From assembly GCA_003559985.1 (NCBI GenBank), contig PWJP01000177.1:1-6024 (forward strand): a DNA stretch of 6,024 nucleotides, read 5' to 3'. Each line of letters opens with the position of its first letter. The stretch's first letter is position 1. Source of the stretch: Saprospirales bacterium (GTDB lineage Bacteria > Bacteroidota > Bacteroidia > Chitinophagales > Saprospiraceae). The notes beneath the pieces are model-generated. The model searched no databases. It saw nothing but the letters and a program-made list of their open reading frames with translations, and was not told the DNA's origin. This document shows, in pieces, positions 1-5,607 of this stretch. A program made the position numbers and the translations under genes.

Positions 1-528
1 ATAAAAGAAACCCTCATACCGGACCCCTACCTCGAAGGAGGTGGATTCCACGAGATAAAACCCGGGGGATTTTTGAAAATTCACGTCGATTTTCACAAGC
101 ACCGCAGGATGAACCTCGACAGGAGACTCAATATCCTGATCTACCTAAATGAAAACTGGGAAGAATCCTACGGCGGTCACTTTGAATTGTGGGAGCGCGA
201 CATGAGCGCCTCGGCAGTAAAAATAGCCCCACTGTTCAACCGCCTCGCACTTTTTTCCACCACCGGAGATTCCTGGCACGGACATCCCGACGCGCTCACC
301 TGCCCACCAGACCGTAGCCGTAGGTCACTCGCGCTTTACTACTACAGCAACGGCCGACCCGACAGCGAATTGGACAGGGCGAGCAGAAACCGCATCACCA
401 CCACTTTTTCAGAAAGAAAGGGCGTGGACTCCTCCGATATGAAGAGGTACAACCGCTTCGTCAATTTTGCCAACGATGTCCTGCCCCCGTTTTTGGTCAG
501 AACCATCAAGAAATTCAGAAATAAATAA
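1..528 (+). CDS. 2OG-Fe(II) oxygenase, 5'-truncated by the window edge
   Basis: Frame 1 is open from base 1 to the TAA at 526-528, giving 175 visible residues. The true start lies upstream, and the TTG at 73 is internal. The fold is that of prolyl-4-hydroxylase-like 2-oxoglutarate/Fe(II) dioxygenases. The iron-binding H-x-D triplet (HVD) is at 82-90. The distal iron His is most likely the first His of SWHGHP (277-279). The 2-oxoglutarate-binding Arg is in RRSLALYYY (319-324). The stretch between them (LNILIYLNENW, YGGHFELW) is the usual core of this family. These enzymes hydroxylate amino-acid side chains or small molecules. Relatives of this type often lie near cell-surface polysaccharide genes, but no such neighbour is visible, so the substrate is unknown. 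All catalytic residues are present, so the product is probably active. Family assignment is firm; substrate is not. Confidence 0.85.
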   Translation: MKETLIPDPYLEGGGFHEIKPGGFLKIHVDFHKHRRMNLDRRLNILIYLNENWEESYGGHFELWERDMSASAVKIAPLFNRLALFSTTGDSWHGHPDALTCPPDRSRRSLALYYYSNGRPDSELDRASRNRITTTFSERKGVDSSDMKRYNRFVNFANDVLPPFLVRTIKKFRNK

Positions 529-541
529 CCGGACTTACCGG

Positions 542-558
542 AGCGTAATGATTACGCT
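542..558. terminator. Hairpin between convergent genes, possible terminator
   Basis: A perfect 7-bp stem (AGCGTAA / TTACGCT) with a 3-nt loop lies 13 bp after the oxygenase stop codon. A smaller CCGG/CCGG inverted repeat at 529-541 precedes it. A run of six T (570-575) follows only after 11 nt, which is farther than in a canonical intrinsic terminator. It sits in the 144-bp gap between two genes that point at each other, where a terminator is expected. No better hairpin plus T-run is visible for the opposite gene. Confidence 0.35.
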
Positions 559-672
559 GGATTTAGAGGTTTTTTAGGAAAAAACAAAAGGGAAATATAC
601 ACCTCCCGGTTTTCGAATGAGGGGTGATTGAGTCAATTTTTTGGAATCGCAATTGCGCAAAATGCCGGGCCT

Positions 673-1785
673 CTATTCGACCTTGACGATCTGCACCACT
701 GACCGAAGCCCATCCGCCGACAACTCGACAAAATAATTACCCGCGGGTAAATTCCCGATGTCCAATTGCTTCGATTGGCCGGCCGGCAATTCACCTTTTT
801 GAACCAACTGCCCACCGACATTCAACAGGCGGTACTGCACACTCCCCGGGTCTTCGGGAAACTCCAAAAGCAGGCGATCAGTTGCCGGATTGGGATAAAC
901 CCGGTCCAACCCCAGGGAATTTTCCTCCACATTACTTATAATGGTGTGCACCGGTTCTGACCACTCGATGCATCCATTCCTGTCCAGCCCTTGTATAAAA
1001 AACGGACCAATAGAGCAATCCGGGGCATCCTCAAATCCCACAAGCGTGGTGTCACCCGAAGTCAGGAAAGTCAGCTCCGAAAGAGATTCACAATACCAAT
1101 CCCAGGCGATAAAATCCTCCGGGTTCTGCAAGGTCAGTGTATCGTAGGAAAAACCAACGAGTTCTAAGTCCGGAACGGTGGGATCCACATCCCTTTTATC
1201 CACCTCCAAAGTCACCCCCAGCGTCATTATAAACTCCGGGCATTCCTCCGGTGCTCCCTCAGCAAAATAAGAGCCTCCCTCCGTCACGATCAGCTCGGCC
1301 TCAGTAGCTCCATCGATGGGCTCCCCATTGCGGTACCACTGGATATTTTTGTCCATCGAGAATACATACAGTAAACTATCCCCGCGGCAGATAATGGTTT
1401 CTCCATTCGGGCCAATGGCAAAATCCCCCACCGTTTCCACAAAAGGAGGAATAAATGCATAGCCGTCCAACAACACCTCCTCAGACCGAACCACACAGGT
1501 ATCCTTCACCACCTCCACACTGATCCAGGACGGCGTGAAATCGAAGTGATTGACCACCAGAAAACTATCCGTCGCTCCCGGAATGGGCTGGGCCTCATCC
1601 GAGCCGGAAAACGACCTTTGGTACCACTGATACTCATCGTAGGATCCCGTCCGCAACTCACCCTCGCTTTCAGGACACAGTATCAAATCCCCTTCTATCT
1701 CAGGTTCAAAATCACATTGCGCCAAAACCGGCACCGAAAACAGGATTGCGGCAACTAAAAAGAACAGGCAGTCGATGTACTTCAT
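673..1785 (-). CDS. Secreted Ig-like multidomain protein with T9SS type A sorting domain
   Basis: 370 aa, ATG at 1785 (complement). Residues 1-22 form a Sec signal peptide (hydrophobic FFLVAAILFSVPVLA, likely cleaved before Q23). Residues 24 to about 285 look like three beta-rich, Ig-like modules. The first contains YQWYQ and PIPGATDSFLVV, the second IQWYRNGEPIDGATEAELIV with C133/C182, and the third has C232, C257 and C272. W-Y-x-(N/D)-G-x-x-I-x-G-A-T is typical of extracellular Ig-like modules in Bacteroidota. Residues 290-370 are a T9SS C-terminal signal: the VYPNPATDRL motif, then LLNVGGQLV, LPAGNYFVEL and a terminal VQIVKVE. The protein should cross the inner membrane by Sec and the outer membrane by the type IX machinery, ending up released or surface-attached. 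No catalytic domain is seen, so adhesion or a structural role is a guess. It stands alone, converging with the oxygenase gene. Confidence 0.85.
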   Translation of the reverse strand: MKYIDCLFFLVAAILFSVPVLAQCDFEPEIEGDLILCPESEGELRTGSYDEYQWYQRSFSGSDEAQPIPGATDSFLVVNHFDFTPSWISVEVVKDTCVVRSEEVLLDGYAFIPPFVETVGDFAIGPNGETIICRGDSLLYVFSMDKNIQWYRNGEPIDGATEAELIVTEGGSYFAEGAPEECPEFIMTLGVTLEVDKRDVDPTVPDLELVGFSYDTLTLQNPEDFIAWDWYCESLSELTFLTSGDTTLVGFEDAPDCSIGPFFIQGLDRNGCIEWSEPVHTIISNVEENSLGLDRVYPNPATDRLLLEFPEDPGSVQYRLLNVGGQLVQKGELPAGQSKQLDIGNLPAGNYFVELSADGLRSVVQIVKVE

Positions 1786-1805
1786 AACAGGGATGGATTT
1801 TTGTT

Positions 1806-1820
1806 CAAAGGGTAAATATA
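1806..1820 (-). promoter_or_regulatory. Possible -7 promoter region for the T9SS protein gene
   Basis: Read on the minus strand, 1820-1813 is TATATTTA (one mismatch to Bacteroidota TAnnTTTG). The overlapping 1814-1806 reads TACCCTTTG, the same motif with a one-base longer spacer. The latter ends 20 nt before the ATG, matching the spacing seen before pabB. No TTG -33 element is evident, so confidence is low. Confidence 0.35.
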
Positions 1821-1901
1821 TGGATTTCAGGTTGTTTTAGCCTGCTAGTTTTTCTCTTTTTTTCAAAAAGTGGATTATGGTGAAGGGTAACCGTACTGGT
1901 T

Positions 1902-1929
1902 GATGGCAGATGGCCTATGGCTCAAGGCT
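1902..1929. repeat. GATGGCN heptanucleotide tandem repeat, four units
   Basis: Four consecutive 7-bp units start at 1902, 1909, 1916 and 1923. The first two are GATGGCA and GATGGCC; the third is TATGGCT and the fourth has decayed to CAAGGCT. The same heptad occurs in reverse orientation at 5551-5571, and the 10-mer GGTTGATGGC is shared between the two sites. Being at two separate intergenic sites suggests a dispersed heptamer family rather than chance. Confidence 0.6.
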
Positions 1930-2069
1930 GCTTGCGGCGTTAGTGCAAAGTTTCCTGCATTATATTGGTTTTATTGGGTCATTCTTATTTGGAGGATTTC
2001 GTCGATGCATATCGTTTCGGTGGCACCCTGGCCGCCTTTTTCAGGTCCGGCCTTTCGGTATAGGTTTCA

Positions 2070-2087
2070 CCCCCAAAGCATTGGGGG
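2070..2087. repeat. 18-bp palindromic element CCCCCAAAGCATTGGGGG
   Basis: A 7-bp perfect stem (CCCCCAA / TTGGGGG) closes the 4-nt loop AGCA. The exact reverse complement of all 18 bases recurs at 2317-2334 inside a larger hairpin. An 18-base exact repeat in 6 kb is not expected by chance, although half of it is C/G run. No T-tract follows, so it is not an obvious intrinsic terminator. It looks like the core of a REP-like dispersed palindrome. Confidence 0.75.
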
Positions 2088-2116
2088 AAGGCTGTATGCA
2101 GTAATTCAATGATTCT

Positions 2117-2211
2117 CCGATAATTATGAGGATCGAAGGGTTTCTAACCTTGTATAGGATCCCACGCGGAGAACGCGGAAGGTTTTTCCGTAATCTCGAG
2201 GACTGAAGGGT
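2117..2211. repeat. Diverged direct repeat of about 25 bp, two copies
   Basis: Copy 1 (2117-2141) and copy 2 (2188-2211) share the order CCG, TAAT, GAGGA, GAAGGGT, with a one-base gap and small substitutions between the blocks. Between them, at 2164-2179, ACGCGGA occurs twice at 9-bp spacing, in a segment that resembles a reversed form of the GCG-rich tandem at 2418-2442. No coding function is seen. Confidence 0.5.
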
Positions 2212-2303
2212 GAATTTTTGAGAAAATGGTCGCTGCCCGGTTTTGGGCCTGCACCTTATTTCCCAGCGTCAACTCTATTTAGGCATCGTCACATTGTCAA
2301 CTA

Positions 2304-2341
2304 GCCTGCCCCCCACCCCCCAATGCTTTGGGGGGGCAGGC
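2304..2341. repeat. Long GC-rich hairpin containing the inverted 18-bp core
   Basis: The outer arms GCCTGCCCCCC (2304-2314) and GGGGGGCAGGC (2331-2341) are a perfect 11-bp inverted repeat. Inside, CCCCCCAA (2316-2323) can instead pair with TTGGGGGG (2328-2335) around the loop TGCT, so two alternative foldings compete. Positions 2317-2334 are the exact reverse complement of the palindrome at 2070-2087. It has the form of a repetitive extragenic palindrome. There is no T-run after it. Confidence 0.75.
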
Positions 2342-2365
2342 AATCCTTTGGTAGGATATTCCGAT

Positions 2366-2393
2366 CTTTGTACTTTCCAGACTTTGTACTTTC
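2366..2393. repeat. CTTTGTACTTTC direct repeat
   Basis: The 12-mer CTTTGTACTTTC occurs at 2366-2377 and 2382-2393 (16-bp period). Degenerate continuations (TTACTTTC, CTACTTTC) run to about 2410. It contains CTTTG words resembling -7 elements but no gene follows closely, so it is better read as a simple dispersed repeat. Confidence 0.55.
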
Positions 2394-2417
2394 ATTACTT
2401 TCTACTTTCAACTGAAC

Positions 2418-2442
2418 CCTTTGCGCCTTCCTTTGCGCCTTC
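2418..2442. repeat. 12-bp tandem repeat CCTTTGCGCCTT
   Basis: Two exact 12-bp units at 2418-2429 and 2430-2441 are followed by a decayed third part (CGCGG, CTCTGCGAG) up to about 2455. CTTTGCGCCTT/CTCTGCG strings of this sort are, from general knowledge, common between genes in Bacteroidota and other bacteria. Their function is unknown. Confidence 0.6.
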
Positions 2443-2618
2443 GCGGCTCTGCGAGAAACCAATATCCAAAACAAAGAAACACCCCTAACCCCCTTATAAC
2501 AAACGACTTGTGAGAATTATCGCCAATAAAACCACGCACAAAACCCACACCTAACCCAAAACCCGGAATTGCGGGCGATTCGTAAAACAATACGCATCCA
2601 CAACAACCAATTTTCCGC

Positions 2619-2626
2619 TATCTTTG
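2619..2626 (+). promoter_or_regulatory. Bacteroidota -7 promoter element of the pabBC operon
   Basis: TATCTTTG, followed by CA, matches the TAnnTTTG -7 consensus of the Bacteroidota housekeeping sigma factor exactly. It ends 20 nt before the ATG at 2647, implying a 5' leader of roughly 14 nt. No clear TTG -33 element is present. This box shows that translation cannot start at the upstream TTG codon at 2569. Confidence 0.7.
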
Positions 2627-2646
2627 CAAAAAACCGCTGTAGATTG

Positions 2647-3639
2647 ATGGTTACAGACAGAAAAAGTGCGGAGAGGGAGATAAACCGGCGTGCAGGCGCG
2701 GGAGAGGATTTCGTCTTTGTCATCAGCTACGATCAATCCCAATGCATACTCTGCCACCCGGATGAAGCCGCCTCCAGGGGGATGTATTTTGACTTCAGAG
2801 GAGATAGCAACAGCGGTGATTGGACAGCATCCGAAAAGCGGACGGAAGGGCCCGTTCAACTCGCTGCGCATCCACCAACCCGGGAAGAATACCACCGCGC
2901 ATTCCGGGCAGCCCAGGAAGAAATTAGAGCCGGCAACACCTATCTCATCAACCTTTGCTTTGAATCCGAGTTAAAAAAATGCCCGCCCCTTTCCGATGTG
3001 TTTTTCAGCGCTGCAGCCCCCTATCGATTGCTGTTGAAAGACCGATTTGTCGTCTTTTCACCCGAGCCATTTGTGCGCATTGACAAAAGTGGCCACATCA
3101 AAGCCCATCCGATGAAAGGAACCATAGACGCCGGCTTGCCCTATGCCTCCGACCAACTTTTGAACGATCCGAAAGAGCGGGCCGAACACCACACCATTGT
3201 CGATCTGTTGCGCAACGACCTGGCAATTTCTGCCCGTGAAGTGGAAGTTTTGAAATTTCGTTACCTCGATAAGATCAAGTCCTCTTCCGGGGCACTGTGG
3301 CAAACCAGCTCAGAGATACGGGGCCAACTGCCGGCTGATTTTCGGGAGCGCCTCGGCAGTATTTTATTCAAAATCCTCCCGGCGGGCAGTATCAGTGGAG
3401 CTCCCAAGCAAAAGACTATCGAAATAATTCAGCGAATAGAGAATTTTGACCGCGGGTTTTACACAGGCATTGCCGGGATTTACAGGGACGGCGCCCTGGA
3501 CAGCACCGTGCTCATTCGTTTTATCGAAAAAAGAGACGGGCGCTGCTACTACAAAAGCGGTGGGGGAATAACGGGCATGAGCGATGCCCAAAGCGAATAC
3601 GAGGAACTAATGGCAAAAATCTATGTCCCTGTTCATTGA
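2647..3639 (+). CDS. pabB: Aminodeoxychorismate synthase component I (PabB)
   Basis: 330 aa from the ATG at 2647. The frame stays open upstream to a TTG at 2569, but the -7 box at 2619-2626 lies inside that extension, so 2647 is chosen. The enzyme converts chorismate plus ammonia to 4-amino-4-deoxychorismate for folate synthesis in the cytoplasm. Chorismate-binding family motifs appear in order: AGNTYLINL (residues 95-103), PMKGT (155-159), HTIVDLLRND (182-191), LPAGSISGAPK (244-254), GFYTGIAG (270-277) and GGGITGMSDAQSEYEE (305-320). Lys157 in PMKGT is the PabB-type nucleophile position; anthranilate synthases have PIAGT, so PabB is favoured over TrpE. It is shorter than the E. coli enzyme (about 450 aa), lacking most of the N-terminal region, as is usual for compact Bacteroidota forms. 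It needs a PabA glutaminase, which is not in the window. It overlaps pabC by 17 bp. Confidence 0.9.
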   Translation: MVTDRKSAEREINRRAGAGEDFVFVISYDQSQCILCHPDEAASRGMYFDFRGDSNSGDWTASEKRTEGPVQLAAHPPTREEYHRAFRAAQEEIRAGNTYLINLCFESELKKCPPLSDVFFSAAAPYRLLLKDRFVVFSPEPFVRIDKSGHIKAHPMKGTIDAGLPYASDQLLNDPKERAEHHTIVDLLRNDLAISAREVEVLKFRYLDKIKSSSGALWQTSSEIRGQLPADFRERLGSILFKILPAGSISGAPKQKTIEIIQRIENFDRGFYTGIAGIYRDGALDSTVLIRFIEKRDGRCYYKSGGGITGMSDAQSEYEELMAKIYVPVH

Positions 3640-4237
3640 ATCCATACTGTACGAAAATGGTCAATTCCCACTGCTGGATTACCACATCGAGCGGATGAGG
3701 AAAACTCTGAGATCCATTGACCTTCCCCTTCCCCCCGATCTGGATTCCCACCTCCAACCTCCCCAATCCCTTACCGGCGAAAAGTACAAAACCAGGATTG
3801 TCTATCACCAAACCATAAAAAAAGTGGATTGGATGCGGTACCGGAAGGCAAATCCCAAAAAGGTCGGTCTGGTGGATGCGGGCGATTTTGATTACTCCCT
3901 GAAATACGCCGACCGTTCGTTTTTTAGCAGTCAGTTGGAAAAATGGCCGGAATTCCAGGACCTTATTTTTGTAAAAAAGGGATTGATCACTGACAGCACC
4001 TACTGCAACATTCTGGTCAAAAGGGATGGCAACTGGTTCACTCCTGAAAAACCACTGCTCCAGGGTGTGCGAAGGAAGTATCTGCTAGACAAAAAAGTCA
4101 TTAAAACCGACTCCATTACTCCCGCCGATCTCCTGGAAAGGGCGGAAGAGATCAGATTGGTCAACGCCCTTATGCCCTTTGATGACTGCATTGTTCTGAG
4201 TCCCGAACAGCTTTTTCCCAGCCCGGGAGTTTTATGA
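3623..4237 (+). CDS. pabC: Aminodeoxychorismate lyase (PabC), compact class IV aminotransferase fold
   Basis: 204 aa; the ATG at 3623 lies inside the end of pabB (17-bp overlap), which suggests translational coupling. PabC is a PLP enzyme that splits 4-amino-4-deoxychorismate into 4-aminobenzoate and pyruvate, completing the step begun by PabB. Fold-type IV features are visible: DYHIERMRKTL (19-29) near the N-terminus, the probable PLP lysine K94 in SLKYADR, ITDSTYCNILV (122-132) with Asp124 where many members have Glu, LLQGVRR (145-151), and NALMP (181-185), identical to the motif in E. coli PabC. It is shorter than the usual 270 aa, missing the first strands and some of the middle, but no catalytic element appears lost. 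A D-amino-acid or branched-chain aminotransferase is less likely given the pabB partner. Its stop is 26 bp from the end of a convergent gene, with no clear terminator between. Confidence 0.82.
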   Translation: MSLFIESILYENGQFPLLDYHIERMRKTLRSIDLPLPPDLDSHLQPPQSLTGEKYKTRIVYHQTIKKVDWMRYRKANPKKVGLVDAGDFDYSLKYADRSFFSSQLEKWPEFQDLIFVKKGLITDSTYCNILVKRDGNWFTPEKPLLQGVRRKYLLDKKVIKTDSITPADLLERAEEIRLVNALMPFDDCIVLSPEQLFPSPGVL

Positions 4238-4263
4238 GAATCGAAAAAAGGTTCCTGACGATT

Positions 4264-5310
4264 TTATAAGCCTTCATATTCATTTAAAAAAACGATAAGC
4301 CTTGTTCGCCAGGTGGAGGCATCCAGGTGGATTTTAGGATCGTAGAAATACTGTTTGAGCAGAGGCTCTCTGGTTACCACATCGTAGGTTTCAATGTAGC
4401 TGTCGAGGGCTGCTCCCGCCCGCGCTCCCATTCTCCAGTCGCCCGAGTAATTCACCTGAAGGCTGGCACCACCGGCAATGCGGATATATTGAAATTTCCG
4501 GCCGGGCAGTGAGTCTGCCATGGGGATCGCCATTCGCTGCAGAACACTGTCGGTACCCGGCAAACTGTAAATCAGCCCCATGGGCATTCCGGCGGTATTT
4601 AGGTTGTTTTTGCCGACGTATTCCGCCAGGTCATCCAGGAGTTCGTCCGAAAAGCCACCCGCTCTCCTATCCACCGTATCCACTTCGGAGACCAGTAAGT
4701 GCAGGGTATTCTCGCGGGTTCTGATCACTTCAAAGCCGTCAAAAACATTGGTAGGGAATCGGGCGCTGAGGTACTCTTCCAGTCTCGTGGCTGCGGCCCG
4801 GTGTTTGTCGAGATGAGTTTCTTCGTATCCGCTCCACCAGGCGGGGATGTTGTAGGGAAAATTCCAGATTCTTCGTCTTTCCCACTCTATTCGCACCATA
4901 CCACCCACAGCCGGCACCACCAAAAACGACTCCAGGTCCATATAATCCTGGTTCAGCTCTCTGTCCGACCTCAAATTCAGTTTTTGATTGGCCGACCTGC
5001 TGCGGTCCGGTCCCAGCTCCATGTGGATGAGAGCGCCCCGGTCCTCCCTTTTGCCCCCCGACCAATCAATCCGGCTTCTGGCCGTGCCATCTATTGTGCT
5101 GATTTGGATATCACCCTCGAAGTCCGGCTCAAAATACCAATCCGGAAAGGTCTCAAAGCTGCTCAAAACCCTGAAAGCACCCGGCCCGGGCACCCTGATC
5201 TCCAATTCCTCCCTGCTGCTGTACTCACCGGGCAGCACAATACTCACAAGCAGTATTGCAAGCAAGACCGCAACAATCCCCACAACGAGAAATTTCCAAA
5301 GGGCTTTCAT
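4264..5310 (-). CDS. Membrane-anchored SRPBCC-like / GyrI-like ligand-binding protein
   Basis: 348 aa, ATG at 5310 (complement). One N-terminal transmembrane segment (residues 5-26, WKFLVVGIVAVLLAILLVSIVL) is followed by a soluble part that probably faces the periplasm. Residues about 33-182 resemble a divergent SRPBCC/polyketide-cyclase domain: EELEIRVPGPGAFRVLSSFETFPDW, then SRIDWSG, then GMVRIEWERRR and a C-terminal helix (HLDKHRAAATRLEEYLS). Residues about 190-345 resemble a GyrI-like/AraC effector-binding domain: AGMPMGLIYSLPG, AIPMADSLPGRKFQYIRIAGG, a helix, then YFYDPKIHLDASTWRTRLIVFL. Proteins with this architecture are common in Bacteroidota and are presumed to bind a small molecule; there is no DNA-binding domain and no catalytic motif. 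The SRPBCC half is the less certain. The gene stands alone, convergent to pabC, with no firm promoter seen upstream. Confidence 0.7.
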   Translation of the reverse strand: MKALWKFLVVGIVAVLLAILLVSIVLPGEYSSREELEIRVPGPGAFRVLSSFETFPDWYFEPDFEGDIQISTIDGTARSRIDWSGGKREDRGALIHMELGPDRSRSANQKLNLRSDRELNQDYMDLESFLVVPAVGGMVRIEWERRRIWNFPYNIPAWWSGYEETHLDKHRAAATRLEEYLSARFPTNVFDGFEVIRTRENTLHLLVSEVDTVDRRAGGFSDELLDDLAEYVGKNNLNTAGMPMGLIYSLPGTDSVLQRMAIPMADSLPGRKFQYIRIAGGASLQVNYSGDWRMGARAGAALDSYIETYDVVTREPLLKQYFYDPKIHLDASTWRTRLIVFLNEYEGL

Positions 5311-5530
5311 TCACTCAGCTTTTCTAACACAAGTCCGGCAATCGGCAAAAACACACCACATCCTCCCTGCATAATCAAACCACCGCCACACCAATCAAGA
5401 CATCTCAAATTACCTGACTGTTTTCCGGGGACAAGATAGATAAAAAATTTAAGTTGGAGATGCAGGTCAAAGGATTGAATACCGGGTATCGCGGAATCAG
5501 CCATTCGTTTGTCCCCCGTCAAAGAGTTGA

Positions 5531-5552
5531 GGGCAGGCAAAGCTTTGGGGGG
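5531..5552. repeat. Rearranged copy of the CCCCAAAGC/GGCAGGC repeat
   Basis: GGGCAGGCAA (5531-5540) is also found at 2335-2344, and GCTTTGGGGGG (5542-5552) is part of the hairpin at 2304-2341. Here the two words are in the opposite order, around an AAAGCTTT palindrome (5539-5546). It looks like a shuffled or decayed member of the same family. It directly abuts the heptad repeat at 5551-5571. Confidence 0.45.
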
Positions 5553-5571
5553 CCATCAACCATCCGCCATT
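5551..5571. repeat. GATGGCN heptad repeat, reverse orientation, three units
   Basis: Three 7-bp units start at 5551, 5558 and 5565 (GGCCATC, AACCATC, CGCCATT), the reverse complement of the GATGGCN heptads at 1902-1929. The rest of the gap 5311-5607 shows no gene. A minus-strand open frame (5307-5540) ends in an ATGA overlap with the 348-aa gene, but it starts inside the repeat at 5531 and resembles no known family. Confidence 0.5.
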
Positions 5572-5583
5572 TCAAAAAACAAC

Positions 5584-5591
5584 TACCTTTG
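5584..5591 (+). promoter_or_regulatory. -7 promoter element of the DUF433 antitoxin gene
   Basis: TACCTTTG matches TAnnTTTG exactly and ends 16 nt before the ATG at 5608, similar to the spacing for pabB. A TTTG at 5544-5547 is too far upstream (36 bp) to be the -33 element. It immediately follows the repeat block. Confidence 0.55.
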
Positions 5592-5607
5592 GTAAAACGC
5601 TCAGGCA

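Larger units (their letters stand above)
1786..2618. other. Gene-free, repeat-rich intergenic stretch
   Basis: About 830 bp without a convincing gene. The open frames in 1900-2112 and 2243-2488 translate to low-complexity peptides without domains, run through palindromes and repeats, and lack promoters. The stretch is instead a mosaic of short repeats, listed separately: a heptad array, an 18-bp palindrome present twice in opposite orientation, a diverged direct repeat of about 25 bp, CTTTGTACTTTC direct repeats and a 12-bp CCTTTGCGCCTT tandem. No tRNA, riboswitch or insertion-sequence ends were recognised. The mosaic suggests an accumulation site for small dispersed elements. Confidence 0.6.

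Noticed and set aside
1902..1929. CRISPR array
   Set aside because: Repeat units are 7 bp with no spacers and no cas genes; it is a simple tandem repeat.
1900..2112. Two overlapping frames of 64-70 codons
   Set aside because: They run through the heptad array and the 18-bp palindrome, have no domain or promoter, and look like translated repeat.
2304..2341. Strong hairpin as an intrinsic terminator
   Set aside because: No gene on the plus strand ends nearby, the minus-strand pabB side has none either, and no T-run follows on either strand. A repeat explains it better.
2551..2895. A 114-codon minus-strand frame opposite the start of pabB
   Set aside because: Shadow of pabB on the opposite strand, crossing its promoter; no recognisable family.
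4239..4263. AATCG/CGATT inverted repeat after pabC as a terminator
   Set aside because: Only a 5-bp A/T-rich stem with a 15-nt loop, too weak to claim.
4699..5439. A 246-codon plus-strand open frame opposite the SRPBCC/GyrI gene
   Set aside because: It is antisense to a gene with recognisable domains and a membrane segment, its translation is Pro/His/Ser-rich low complexity, and no promoter precedes it.
5307..5540. A 77-codon minus-strand frame ending in an ATGA overlap with the 348-aa gene
   Set aside because: It begins with TTG inside a dispersed repeat and matches no known family. The overlap is attractive for coupling, but nothing else supports coding.
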